Positions 23,600-35,868 of a stretch of 64,000 nucleotides of DNA are shown piece after piece (within the stretch, counting starts at the first letter, position 1; each line of letters opens with the position of its first letter). The stretch covers positions 6,881,566-6,945,565 of the forward strand of contig VZSR01003371.1 in NCBI GenBank assembly GCA_013398615.1, read 5' to 3'. Below the pieces are notes generated by a model. The model was given only the letters and a program-made list of their open reading frames with translations, did no database searches and was not told the DNA's origin. The translations under genes were made by a program, and so were the position numbers. The stretch is from Brachypodius melanocephalos. Lineage: Eukaryota > Chordata > Aves > Passeriformes > Pycnonotidae.

Positions 23600-23743
23600 A
23601 CCCTGTCGGGTGGGGGCCGCTCGGTGCCTGAGGGGGCGGCGGGAGCGGCGGGAGGCGGGGACCGAGACAGCGACAACCTCGCCAGGAGACCGGCCGCGGC
23701 GGCCGCTTCGCTATCGCCATCGCCCGTTCTCGTCTGTCCTCGG
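23600..23743 (+). other. ADD1: ADD1 non-coding exon 1 (start approximate)
   Basis: GC-rich sequence ending ...TGTCCTCGG at 23743 with donor GTGAGC at 23744. It contains GGGACCGAGACAGCGACAAC, which resembles the mammalian ADD1 5' leader as I remember it. The 5' end is a guess from promoter spacing. It must splice to the acceptor at 54717-54718 just upstream of the ADD1 start codon. 5' RNA ends would fix the start. Confidence 0.6.
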
Positions 23744-24972
23744 GTGAGCGCCGCGGCGGTGACTGTGCGGAGGAGGTTGAGGGGCGCAGCCAGCGGCGGG
23801 CGGGCTGTGAGGGGGAGACGGGCACTGCGGGGAGGGGAGGAGGGGGCGGTAAGGAGAGGCTGGGTCGCAGACGCTGGAACCGGCTCGTGAAGCCCGGAGG
23901 GGAGCGGAGGGGGCCGTGTCTGCCTGGAAAACGTAGCGGGGTGTGCGGAAAAACCATCTGCGCGCAGAGTGCCTGCGGTGAGGGGCTGCGGCGGGCTCGG
24001 GGTCACCGGGGAGGCGGGGGCAGGACGAGGGGCTGCGGGTGCTGGCGGGGCTGAGCTGCGGGTGCAGGGTGCTGCCAGCCCTGCCTCAGGAGGCGCGGTG
24101 CCCATCCCGTGCCCGCCGGGATGCTCCAGCTGCCGCCGCCGCAGGAAGCGGCCGCTCGGCGTCGGAATCTCCATTGCACCCAAGCGCTGCGTCTGCCGGC
24201 GCTGCCCCCGCCGCCCTTCTGCTTCACCTGCCCCTTCTTCCAGCCCGAGAGGTGACCTGCGGACTGTGCGGGGCGAAATGCGGGCTTTAAAGGGTCCAAG
24301 TTATCGTCCGCAGAGGACGTAGGAGTGAAGGAGGATTTGGGATGTGTGTGTGCGGTGTTGGGGATTGGCGGGGCACCAGCAGCAGACGGGCAGTTGTTTT
24401 GTTTCCTCTGCTGGAAGGGTATATACGTTTTAGCGTTTGCTTTTGATACAAAATGTCACATGCCTTTCTGCACGTAATTGCTGCACACTCGTTGTGCTGC
24501 TTTTAGGGTTGATTCTTAATCTATGTAGGCTTTAGTTAAAACTAGCAATTAGGGAGGGGGAAAATCCAGTCAGGCTGGAAAAATATCCATGGCTGTGTTG
24601 AGATGGGGGCTAGGAATAGCACTGCATTTACATCTTTCATGAGATATTGCTGTAGCTCTGTGGTGTAAGCTCATGGCTGGTTTTGTTTTATTCTTTGCTC
24701 TTTGGAAAGTTGTTTTAGATCACAACGTTATCGTATACCAAAGGCATTGTTTTCTTGCACTGTGACTTAACATTTTTATACAGAGCTTTACAAAACATGT
24801 CTACTCTGAGCTTATGAATTCTCAAACTGCAACTGCTGCTGGATAATTCCTCTCTGCTCTGCTGAAAGCTACAGGTATCTCCCTGCAGACAGGCTGTTTA
24901 CAGCTCTGCTTCTTGTAACGTCACTATATGTGCCAATGGAATTCTTGACAGTCCTTAACTGTCACAAATTTG

Positions 24973-25241
24973 GTTGTTTGTTTTTTGTTTTTTTTTTGGT
25001 TTTTTTTTTTTTTTTAATAGAGCAAAAGAATTTATTTTGAAGGCATACAAACTATTTCTAAGATAGGCTTCCATTTTTTAAAAATTAAATATAATGGTGT
25101 AACAATTCTATTTCTTGGTTAGGAAATGTTCTTTTAAGGGCACTTGTGTAATAAGCAAGGAAAAAAAATGCAACTGTGGACTGGACTTCTGAAACAGGTG
25201 GTTTTGGTATTTCTTTATATTCAGTAAACATTTCATGCCAG
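24973..25241 (-). pseudogene. Possible 5'-truncated processed retrocopy (mRNA 3' UTR piece)
   Basis: Read on the minus strand, about 225 nt of AT-rich 3'-UTR-like sequence ends with AATAAA (TTTATT at 25030-25035 on +), about 14 nt of spacer and a poly(A) tract (T-rich 24973-25015 on +). The 8-bp sequence CAAATTTG flanks both sides: 24965-24972 next to the tail and 25242-25249 at the far end. Signal, tail and direct repeat are the three hallmarks of LINE-mediated retrocopying. The parent gene was not recognised and no coding part is present. It could also be a chance poly(T) run. Confidence 0.4.
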
Positions 25242-25742
25242 CAAATTTGATATCATCTTGAGTGAATGTAATGTTCTATATGATTTGCCTCACAGAATTT
25301 AAACTTGGTGGTTTTCTGAGGAGAGTCTTGAGGAAGAGGCAAGTTTTTACATCTTCGCTGTAGCACGATAATGTGTGCATTACTGTGTTTGTATGTTTAA
25401 GTGTCTTGTAGTTTTACTGGAGTTCTGTTTTCTGTATGAAGTTCCATGCTGTGAACAATGCTTCTTAGCCAAAAACTGTTTGTTGACTGTTTTCTTTCTA
25501 TGGTTGATGATTATAAGTGTGAAAAATCTGAATGTGCTTCATCTGAAGCAAGTGCTTTTGCTGGCATGTTGTGCCAGAAAGTTCATTAGAGTATGGTTCA
25601 CTAATGCTGGAGAGTGAAGAAGGTCATTTACTGAATCAGTATTTTTCTGTGACAGTTTTTTCAGATGTATCCAACAGAAAATGACTCAACTCTTCTCATT
25701 CTTTGAGATTCACCATCAATATTAAATGTTACTTTGTGTGTA

Positions 25743-25855
25743 TGGATGGGCCTCTGAGCAACCTGGTCTAGTGGAAGATGCCCATGGCAGGGGAGGTTGG
25801 AACTAGATAATCTTTAAGGCCCCTTCCAACACAAACCAGCGTGTGATTCTGTGTA
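25743..25855 (+). mobile_element. CR1 LINE 3'-end fragment in ADD1 intron 1
   Basis: TGGATGGGCCTCTGAGCAAC, CTGGTCTAGTGGAAGATGCC, CATGGCAGGGGAGGTTGGAA, CTAGATAATCTTTAAGG and CCCTTCCAACACAAACC are the last blocks of bird CR1 in order. The ending GTGATTCTGTGTA is the terminal repeat. It is about 110 bp, a severe 5' truncation. Confidence 0.92.
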
Positions 25856-28800
25856 TAGAATTGGATCATCTGGTGAGATTAGGTAGAGGAAACACCTTTG
25901 AGCACTGAGAGACTTTGACAGAAGTAGGGCTAAAACTACTTCTGCCAGAAGTCTTGGTTTTTGAAGTGTAGTTTCAAAGCATGAACTGCCTTTAGCAAAT
26001 CTCATCCAACATTCCGTATAGGAGGAAAAAAAAAGAATTTTGAAGTAGCCAATTTTGTTAATAAATAGAATAATATAATGGAAAGTTTCAAACTAGGAGA
26101 AGGCTGTTTAGCATGTTGATTGCTACTATGCATACAATTTCTGTGTGACAAATTCTTCCTGAGGAGCCTAGGCAGTAAATCTTGCACCCACTGCTTTTCT
26201 GACTGGTAGAAATAGCTTTCTTAATTATTAAAGAGTTGTAGCAGTGGTGAATAGTGAGTAATTTGTAAACCCCAAACCTTCTGTGCAAATGAGCTAGTCC
26301 TGCTTTGAGGGACAAATGCATATTAATAAAACTTGCCCACTACTTCAATGGAGTAGAGCATGTTAATGTTGCTTTTGCTGTGCAGCGGAGATACCTGAGG
26401 CATGAGGCCATGAAGAAAAAACCATGCTGATTTTCTGACTTTGTTGGCTTCTGAATTAGAACTTACTCTTGGACCGTGCTGCACTACAGAAAGTGATCTG
26501 TGAAATAGCACTGTATCAGTAATTCAGACTGCAACTAAATATTTCTTAGGATGTTTTGGGGTGGTATGTGCTTGATATTTGAAAGGTGACTGTGAGCAGA
26601 TGTGAATGTAAGTTCACTCTGCTGATTCCATTGTGCAGGTCATTTGACATCTTCTGGGGAACCTGTCTGAAGCTCTTCTGTAAAGTTATGCATCTTCTAT
26701 AGTAACATATTCAAAAGCAGGTATATTTTAAAAATAGTAGAAGTCCCTAGATTACTGAAGTTAAGGAGTTTTCATTCATATAATTTAATCAGCCTCCTCA
26801 GGAGAATAGGAGAATATTACCTAGGCTTGCTACTTATTCAGCATTTCTCTTCCAGAATACTCTGATTTTGCTATGGCTGAGATCAGTAGCTGTGCAAACC
26901 TGTCAGTAGAGAAGAGTGTAAAATGTAAAGCATGTGAACCACTTTCTTTCCTGAAGAAAGCTTTCCATTAGAGGTAGTAATGCTTAAAGAGTACTGGTTA
27001 TACAGATTTTGATCTGTAGTAATTTTTACTTTAAAATTAACGTTTTCTATGGCTACTTCTTCTCTCACCTTAAAGTATCATGTATGCAATAGTAGGGTTC
27101 TGTAGCAATGTGTAATGACATCTGTTACCATCTCAGTAAGCATCTGTTGTTTATTGAGAATTATCTTGATAATCTTTAGTCAAATTGGAGCAAGTAATTG
27201 GTTTCTTCCCGCACCACACAGTGGATGTTGTTTACTGTGGTCTTGCCAGTTCAGAAAGTTTAGTGGTTGAGAGTTGCAAATGTTGTAGGGGAAGAGACTC
27301 CAGGAAACGCCCTTTTCAGAAGTGCTGCTTTTCAAATCAGGTGTAAGCTGAGATGGTGTCATTTGCCATGAGGACTCAGGTCTAACATCCCAACCAACGG
27401 TCCTGGACTTGAATAAGTTTAAGTATTGTTGCTACTCTGGGGAATTCTTCACTTCAGGGCAAGCAAACGTTTAGTGCAGAGATGGATTTGAATAACTACT
27501 CCCAGTCAGGCTGCTGACCAGTGTGTGCATGCTGGTGTTGGTGGATTGACTCTGACCTTTCAGAGAAACTGAAAACGTTGTCCTTGAAGGTGCAGCCAAA
27601 CAGGAGTAACAACTTCTTCAGTCCCTTCCTAACTTCCTCCTTTTGACCTTGCTTATTAGATTGCATTCTGAGGAATGATCTCTGCCTGCTCTGCTGGATT
27701 CAGTTGTTATCCAGTGAAAGATCAGCCTTTCAAACTCAGATCAGTTGTGCTAACAAGTGGAACATCAAAAGAGTTTTTCACTATCACTTATTTGAATGGT
27801 TTTACCTGCAGATTAATTAAAAATTAGCATAGATGAAAGCAAATCTCAATTCAATTTTAGAACTGTCATATTATGAGCTACTCTTTTAAACGGGGATCTG
27901 GCATATGTGGGCTCTTCAGACTAGTAAAACATTGCTTTGCATTTTTAATTGACATATTGGGCTTTGTCTTCTTTAAATTACTGATTTTTGTACCTTATGT
28001 TACAAATGATTTTCAGATCTAGACTCAAGAAGTCTGAAAAAATAAAGAGTAAAATATTTCAGAGTTGTGAGATTTTGTTTTCATTTCATACACCTAACTG
28101 AAATGCTGTAAAGGCGTCATGGAAGCATAAATGCAGTTAATCAGTAACAATTTATTGTATTTTTGATACTTTCAAATCAAATGAGTAGATGAATGTTGTG
28201 ATACAGTTATGCTCTAAAGACTAGGGAGCAAAAAAAAAATCTAGGTTTTTGGTTGGAATCAGTAAACGTGAAAGCAATTTTCTTAAGTAAAACCTTGACC
28301 CATGAAAACTGCCTTCTCTGTTTTTTCTGATGGCCATTTCGTGTTGTTGTTTGTTTTATTTATTTTGGTGCTGTTTTGTGTGTGTGTGTTACAAATGACT
28401 GAGCATAAAGTCACTGTTGGTGCATTGTGACTGTGAAGATGGAGGATAAAGCATACCCTGAGTTTAGTGTTTTAACAGATGAAGCAATTTCTTTAGGTAT
28501 TGTCACTGCAAAATATTGATGAAAATCTATTGAGTACGTACACTTGTGATGCATCCATTCCTCCTAAAATTCATTGCAAGAACACATTGTGGCTGTTGTG
28601 CATTAACTGAGAGGTGCTGTATACTTGCCTTTTTTTTCTCCAAAAGGTCTTGTCTAGCCAAGCTTTGCGTGGTGACCTTGAATCAGCACAACTTAAAGTA
28701 TTCCAGTTAAACAGACTTACTTTATTTTTCTCTTCAATTTCTGAAACTGTTAGCTACATCCAGCTGAACTTTACAGGAAAATGATGACTTCAAACATAAA

Positions 28801-31366
28801 AGGTGTTCTGCCAGTAGTGAGATATGATGGCCAAACTTGTGCCCCTGCTGAGAGAGAGGCATGGCTCCTGATTAGTTCTGGGAAGCAGGAGTGTGTGGCT
28901 GTGCAGGTGTCACAGGCATGCCAGCTGGTCAGGGTAAGGGTAGCTCTGATCCAGCCCAAGTGGTTTTTGCCACTTGCATGGGCAGCCTTGGTGAACCAGT
29001 GCTCAGATGAGGGCAGGAGGGAGTGTGGGACTCACGGAAGATGTAGCGGAGAACATGAGAACTTAAAAAGGATAAATAGGGAAGCATATGAGACTTCAGT
29101 TGGTAGCAAATATTTAATTAGTTTTGTCAATTTTTTTCTACTTGTTTTCTGTTACTGGAAAGTAACTGAAATTCCATGATTTCCCTGATTTTCAGGTAAA
29201 ATTCTACACAGCTAATGTTTCACTTTATTTTTGAATGTCACTTCAAATTTCCATATGATTTGAATAACAGATTCAGTGTAAAGCACAAGGTTCTATTTTG
29301 ATTCCAAAGTATATTTTCTTTCCTTACTGTAGATATTATTTTTAAGTCTACTAGTACATAGCAAAGTGTGGGGTTTTTGGATTTGTTTAGTTGGGTTTTT
29401 TCCCCCACCCTTTTGGGCTTAGAGTAAAATTTATTAGATGGTGTGTCTTCAAAGATATTCTGGTGATTTCAGTTGTAAATGATAACTTAGAAATATTTTG
29501 AAATACATTTATGTCTTTTATAGATGAATTAAGGGTAAAATGGTGTTTGTTTCTGTAAATTATTTTTCATGAAGTGTTGGTGGCAAGAAGTATACAGTTA
29601 AAACTTATTTGGATACGTAAAATGTTTATGATACAGTATTACAATGGTTTTGAATCTATTAATAGGCAGGAAAAAAATTATTAGTGATCTTAGATGTTTA
29701 CTTAGATCTCAGCTGTACATAAAAATACATGGCTTTTCCCTTGTTTAGTTGTATAGGGATTTTGGTTAAAAGTTAGTAAATTGTTTAGAGCTTTCCCAAA
29801 GCAAGTGAATTATACATGATGGAGAAGGACATAAGATATCAATCCTTAATCCAGAGGAAAGCTGTTTCATCTCTTATGTTTCAAGGAAGGTTGGTGTGTG
29901 GGTCTCAATGCCTCGGACTCAGAGAGGAGCATTGTGTTGTTTGGTTCTGTTGCTGCTTGTCACTCAATGTCTGTCTGTCTGGTTTTCCACATTGCTTTCA
30001 ATCTGCTTTAGAACTTGCACTGATCTTGATGCTGCTGAGTTATGTGGACCATCTTATATTGAGTTTCCTGCCTCTCTCCTGGAAGGAGAATTAGTGATTG
30101 CAGCATAGGGTAACCATTTTGACAGGTGTGATATCCACTTCTAGATCTGCCATGGTCTTTGTTGATCTGGGACACTTCCTTTGACACAGTTCCAGTCTGT
30201 TAATGCAGTTGTTGGTTTAAGGACAGGGAAAGGCCAGTGAAGTTGCCTATGCCCTTGCTTCACACTAGTGGAATGATAGTCCTTCCAGTATCCTCCTTTT
30301 TTCCCTCACTGCAGAATCCTGGGGAGGAGCCAGGAGCAGGGAACACAATGAACAGTTTGCTGCACAACTTGGAAGAAGGTAGTCTCTCAAATTGTCCTCT
30401 GGCCTGCCCAGCCACCAGAAAATAAAGAGCGTTTTGGCAGTGGATCAAGGAAAGCCAGAAGTGGTGAACAGAAGGCTGGGAAACATGCTTAAAATCTGAA
30501 TGTTAGCCAGGAAAGCTGGACTTAGGCAGGCTTGCAAATTATGAGGGCAGCCTTATTAATTGAACGTTCTGGCTGGTGGAAGGGTTGCCTGAGGCTTAGA
30601 GTCTTTACGGGTCAATATTTACCACTAAAGTGGGGACACAGCTCTCCACACCTCAAGCAAAGCTCACAATGTCAAAATTAAACCTTTATATCTGCATTTG
30701 CCACTTCAACTGCAGGTTCAGTGGGTTTGGGATCCTGTCTAATGTGAGTTAAAACATTGAGTTAGCTGTTCTCCCAAAAAGACAGAGACTTCTATTGTTC
30801 TTGCTTTTTAAATCAGTCATTAACATAAGTGTATGTGTCCATTTTGTATTTAAGCGTGTATTAAAACAACTCCAAAGTACTAAGACTATTAAAGATTGCA
30901 CAATTTAAAAATATATGATTTTTAATTAGTAATTAGTACCAAGTAGCTAGTTATCATGGGTTTGTTTTTCAGAATATCACCTTTTTGAGGAGCTTAAGCT
31001 TATTTCTACATTCCCTGATTTTTGGGGTCACTACTGTCCCCACATATGTTATTGAATTATGTTAGTTCTGTGCCAACTATATTTTCAGAAATTCATTACA
31101 CCCCCAAGTCAAAAGAGGGCGCATTATTGCCCATTTTCCGTAGTGTAGCTACTCAGGTCACTTTAAAAGAATGGGGCAGATTTCAAATGTTTTTTTTTTC
31201 TTTGCAGACTTTTAATCGCAAGTAGTAACCTTCCTAAATAATTCTGTTATTCGTTACTGGTATGAAGACCTATTGTGATACCAAATATATATTTTATGGT
31301 TGAAGGAAAAGGTGAGGTAATTGAGACTGAAATGTTGTATTTGCTACTTTGTTTCTTGTACTACAG

Positions 31367-31540
31367 TGTTGTGGTTTGAAAGCAAAACAAGTGAGAGGCT
31401 NNNNNNNNNNNNNNNNNNNNNNNNNNNNNNNNNNNNNNNNNNNNNNNNNNNNNNNNNNNNNNNNNNNNNNNNNNNNNNNNNNNNNNNNNNNNNNNNNNNN
31501 TAGAATACTTTGTGCTAATCTTATACTACAACCCAGGACA
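31367..31540. mobile_element. LTR retrotransposon insertion interrupted by the assembly gap
   Basis: TG at 31367-31368 opens the element and CA at 31539-31540 closes it. The 5-bp sequence TACAG occurs immediately on both outer sides (31362-31366 and 31541-31545), as expected for a target-site duplication. In birds a 5-bp duplication is typical of ERVL-type elements. The end sequences TGTTGTGGTTTGAAAGC and CTACAACCCAGGACA look like bird LTR termini from memory. About 74 bp of element sequence flanks the 100 Ns, so the true length is unknown. Orientation is unresolved and no viral coding sequence is visible. Confidence 0.6.
31401..31500. other. Assembly gap (100 N)
   Basis: Exactly 100 unknown bases, the usual placeholder for a gap of unknown size. 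It lies inside the LTR element just described, which may explain why assembly failed. Confidence 0.99.
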
Positions 31541-31848
31541 TACAGTTTTTGCTTGTTTAATTTAGTCCTTAATTAGATGTGTTTATCGTTAATGAATAGG
31601 ATGAATTCAGTTAATTTGACTGAAACTCAAATCTAAATTTGTTCTTTCAAGAATTTGATGATCTGAGAGAGTTATCTAGTAATTTTCCCCTTCCTCCTCT
31701 CTGTTGCTATGGTAATCCTAAATTGGAACCTTGTTTCTGTGGACCATTTTTTCCCCCCTTTTTCCCCCAAGTAAGTTTTGTAATAGCTGTGCAGTCTGTT
31801 CTCAAGCCGAAGTATTGATAATACAGGTTTTCTTGTTGCCTCTCTCTC

Positions 31849-31864
31849 TTTTTTTTTTTTTTTT
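31849..31864. repeat. Poly(T) tract after a CT-rich run
   Basis: CTCTCTCTC followed by 16 T. No AATAAA-type signal or flanking direct repeat was found, so it is a simple repeat, not a retrocopy tail. Confidence 0.8.
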
Positions 31865-33049
31865 CTGTCCCATTCAAGGTGAAGCTGAAGTTAAGCAACT
31901 TGAACTTGCCTTTCCTTTTTCTAGTTCTTGAGAGATGTTGTGGCATTAATTTTTTAAATCATGTTTTAAACAAACATTGTTTAGGGGAAAAACGACAACA
32001 AAAAAAGGCTTAACTAAAGCAAAAAGACCCAAATGTGTCTGAGTGTAATAAAAACTGTCTGTAACTCCAGAAGTGAACACTCAAATTGCAAAGTCCCTAA
32101 GTAGTTTAGCATCTAAATGTTATTGCAATTCCAGTTTACAGCAGTATTCAGGGCTTATTTGATGAGGTGCTTTCAGCTACTTCTGGCATGGCTGAACATC
32201 TGACACAACAATAAATGCAGGTAATTCTGGCATCTGTATAAACTACTTGTGCTCTTACTAAATTTTGATTTTTTCTTCATGTAGAAAAAAGTGGAGATCC
32301 AAGATCTAGCAGAATTGATAGCAAATTGAAAAGGAGCATCAGGAATAAGCAGAAAACCTGATTAAGACTTTTCATGTGTCTTGTCAGGAAGCATGGGGGT
32401 AATGAAGTAAGACTAAAAATAATTTAGATACTTGAGAAAGACTACATGGAAAGTGTGCCTTTAATTTTCAGTGAAGACATTTTGAACACATGTACATAGG
32501 TCATACTGAAGTGAAGTTATAAACATGATTTCCGTGAAGATGAAGGCCAACTTGCAGGGTGCAGGTTAGTGGAACTATGTAATGTTTACTCTACAATTTT
32601 GAAGTAGATGATGTGCGTAATTAGAGGCTCAGTTGCAAGAATTTTTATTAAGTGGCAAGGCAGAAGGGTATTGGATGGCTGGAAAACAGTGAAAGTACTC
32701 ACAACATTAAGAGGAAAAGGTGATTTGGGATAGTAATTGCATCATTATTATGACCTTAATATACAGAGATTTTTTTAAATTTGGAATGAAAATCTTTTCT
32801 GTGTGGAGGTAAGATGAAAAGAGTATGAAGTGATATAGCACTCAACATAAGATTTGTCAGAGAAATCTAACACTTCTTTCTTTGTAAGGTCCCTGACTTC
32901 TTGGAGAGGATACGTGGTTAGAGATGACCGCTTGTAACTTAGAACCCATATAATATGCAGTATGATTCCATGTAAGTGCTAGAGGGATGTTTTTGTGACA
33001 ATTGATGTTGAATGGTGACAGGATGTGTCAAGTATGGATAGAACTTGAT

Positions 33050-33965
33050 GACCAGTGGATGATATATTGGGACTACGTAAGTAGTAGAGTTTGTCAGGAC
33101 CAGTTTTGAGATTTAGTATTTTCATTAAAATCATTTATCCAATCCTGTATCTCATGATCTTCATCAAATGTTAAGCATCACCAATACAAAAGAAGGTTTT
33201 ACACAGAACAAAGCTGAGACTTGAAGACATTACCAGTAGGAAAAGTAATCGTATTAAAGAGCATTAAAAGCATTGTAACACTTCAGGATGACAAACGTAT
33301 CAGAGGTAGCAATGGAGATCAACATTAGGATAAACAGGTATGCTGTTGTTGCCCTGCTAATATTTTTCTTTAAAGAAAAAAAGGGGTATTGTCTTTTTCT
33401 GGTACTGGTGAAAGCTTACCTGAAAAACTGCATGTAATTCCTATAATTCACCATCAAATAAAAAGGACATTTGGACTAAAAGAGATCCAGGGACTGATTC
33501 CAGGAACTCAGAGAGTGTCTTGTTTGATCTGGGGAAACAAAGCATGGGAGAGGTTGCTCTTCATAAAAATGAGTGAAACAACACAGATGAGTAAAAAGAG
33601 GTTTTTATGCTTGAGGTGTAAGAACAAATGGGTATAAACTATCCAAGAATAAACCTAATCTGGAAATTAGAAAAGATGGTTCCTAAGCAACGGAGGCATA
33701 GGAGTCTGCAACAGTCTTCCCTCAGGAGTAGTGGGATAAGGCTGTCTTTAAGATGGAGCTGATTAGCTTATATAAGGGGGAGGGGGAGGGGATGCAGTGT
33801 AGTTTTCCACCCTACCTTGGGACTTGAACTGCTTGACCTGGAATATCTGTTTGTTCCCATGAATCCTGTCTTTAACTAAAGATGGTACAATAACTTGACC
33901 AGATAGTGGTCAAGATAAATGGTGCCCAGACACCAGTGGGTATGGGGGTGGTCTCTTTCTTGGTG
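33050..33965 (+). mobile_element. Ancient CR1/L3-like LINE fossil
   Basis: At 33093-33137 one frame reads SGPVLRFSIFI, close to the (V/L)GPVLF-IFIN block of CR1-clade reverse transcriptases. About 550 bp downstream, CTGGAAATTAGAAAAGATGG, TTCCTAAGCAACGGAGG, TGCAACAGTCTTCCCTCAGG and AGTAGTGGG are in the order expected for the 3' part of amniote CR1/L3 elements (tctggaacagccttcc...gcagtggg). Many stops and indels show great age, older than the bird CR1 copies elsewhere in the window. Boundaries are approximate. Confidence 0.5.
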
Positions 33966-35836
33966 CACCAGCTGCATTCTGAGTTATAGAAATGCTTAGG
34001 TCAGGGGATAATAAATGTTAGACAAATAGGATGTTTTAAATATTGTTTAATAGAATATGCTACACTGTATTTTTTCTAGTAGCTATATTGAGTTTTGCCT
34101 TAAGAAACCCCAAGTCAACACAGCACAATTCAACAGATTTTGTAGTGAATCCTGTATTGTTTTCTTCTCCTTCTGTCCTGCGTGTTTGAAGGGAGCTGCC
34201 CACAGCACGTGCACAGCTATGTCGTTGTCTTCATTTCTCTGAGAATTCTCCTTTGAGCTGCTTAAAAATAGCTCCCATTGGTGCAAGCTGAAGGGTTGAT
34301 GCAGTGAAAACACTCTATACCACATTGCTGTGTGTTGCCTGTTGTTCCTGTGTATTGTCCTAAAACACTGTCCATCTAATAAATTTGGAATATTATTTTT
34401 TGAGGAAGCATTGTGCTTTTGATTGCACTGAGAGACAGTACTGTATAGTTTAGAAACTGATGGTTTTGAAGGAGACTTGACAAAGAAAAAGGTTCTACTG
34501 TATTCTCCCTGACAGAAAGATACTAATTGGCAAATTGAGAAATTAATGTTGCCTGAGGTTGCAATATTTTTCTAATTTATTCAATTGTTAAGACATGTTA
34601 AATCATGATTTAATTCCTGCTGAGGTATTTCAAACCCAGGAGGGAACTTGTAAACACTCATTTGTGCAATTGTTTCATCTATATCAGTAGCTTGTATTAC
34701 TGGATGTGGGTTTTATATGTGCAGAAATACAGTAACTGATTTGTGTTTTTCTCTTCTCCATCTCTGTTACTTATTTGTTCTAAATGTTCATCTAGAAAAC
34801 TTCATTTTAGGAAGGAAGTTCAAGCATGGAAAGTAGTTTGGATAGGACAGGTTAGAAATTTAATGATGTTTGAAATGTTCCTTCCTGACTGTTTTATTGA
34901 CTTCCCTTCAGCTGTTAGTTGAATTTCCTGTTGATTTTTTTGGTCTAAATAATTGCCAAAGCAGTGTCTAGCCCTCTGTGCTAAAATGATTTTTCTTTAT
35001 TCATAAATTTAACAGTATTCTAATGTTTTCAAAACTAATGTAGAAGACTAAGAATGAGATCTTATCCCTTTAAATTGCTGTATCACACATAATAATTAGT
35101 ACGAGTGGTAAATATAATTACATGAGTATAACATCAATGACTTTAATGGTACTTTGCTCATGTTTAAGTGTTAGTGTTAGCTAAGTTTCATCCCTAAATA
35201 CAATTTTGGGAGAATAGTGATTGACAGTTAAATAACAGTTAATACTTTAAAGCTTGAGTGAGTGTTCATTGTTATGTGAGTATTGACTAAATTGCATTTA
35301 ACCTGTTTTATTATTTAGACATTCTGTCGTCATTTATTATGGAACAGGTGTGGACTAGAGAGAGTCTCATGTATTAAAAGAAAAAAAAACCTGAAGTCTG
35401 AAACTGTTAGTAGGCAGTCTCCAGAGCATGGATGACTTAGCAGATGTCATCTCAAGGCTCTTCTAATGAGGAGAATTTGTTTTTGAATACTGACATTTTG
35501 AAAGAGTGTATTAATGTGTGTGCAATAAGGAAAGTGTACAGGGTGATTATCTTGACTTTATTCTTGAAGTATGTTTTTCAATTAGACTGTATCGGATTTG
35601 TCATGGTAACTGAAAAGGTGTCAGATTAAAATAAGTAATATTATTGCCTTGGAGTAATAGAAATAATTACTGAAAAGTCAAACAATTATTTTCTTCTAAT
35701 TTGTTTAATGCACATGACATTGGAAGCGTAACAGTTTCCTGCTTCTGGTGAGCCAGGTAGTATGTTTGTTATCTGATAATATGCTTTTAAACACCAGAGA
35801 GAAGAACAAGTTTTCTCGCTGTACATTAATTTTTAG

Positions 35837-35868
35837 ATTTTTTTGTTTGTTTTTTTTTTTTTTCTTTT
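35837..35868. repeat. T-rich simple repeat
   Basis: A run of T interrupted by two or three G/C. No flanking duplication recognised. Confidence 0.8.

Larger units (their letters stand above)
23030..24330 (+). promoter_or_regulatory. ADD1: CpG island with the ADD1 promoter
   Basis: A sharp switch from AT-rich DNA to about 1.3 kb that is very GC-rich and dense in CG dinucleotides. It has no TATA box but has two forward CCAAT boxes (23513-23517 and 23555-23559), GC boxes (GGGGCGG at 23470, GGGGGCGGCGGG near 23632) and then a clean splice donor at 23744. This is the layout of a broad housekeeping-type promoter, which fits ubiquitously expressed alpha-adducin. The long open frames on both strands (up to 307 codons) result from the lack of AT-rich stop codons and are not genes. 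Confidence 0.85.

Noticed and set aside
23141..24322. Overlapping long open frames on both strands (up to 307 codons) in the GC-rich block
   Set aside because: They lie in a CpG island where stop codons are scarce. The translations are Pro/Ala/Arg/Gly-rich, conflict with one another and contain no domain; the promoter and non-coding exon 1 explain the region.
31401..31500. Open frames running through the N block
   Set aside because: Artefacts of unknown bases.
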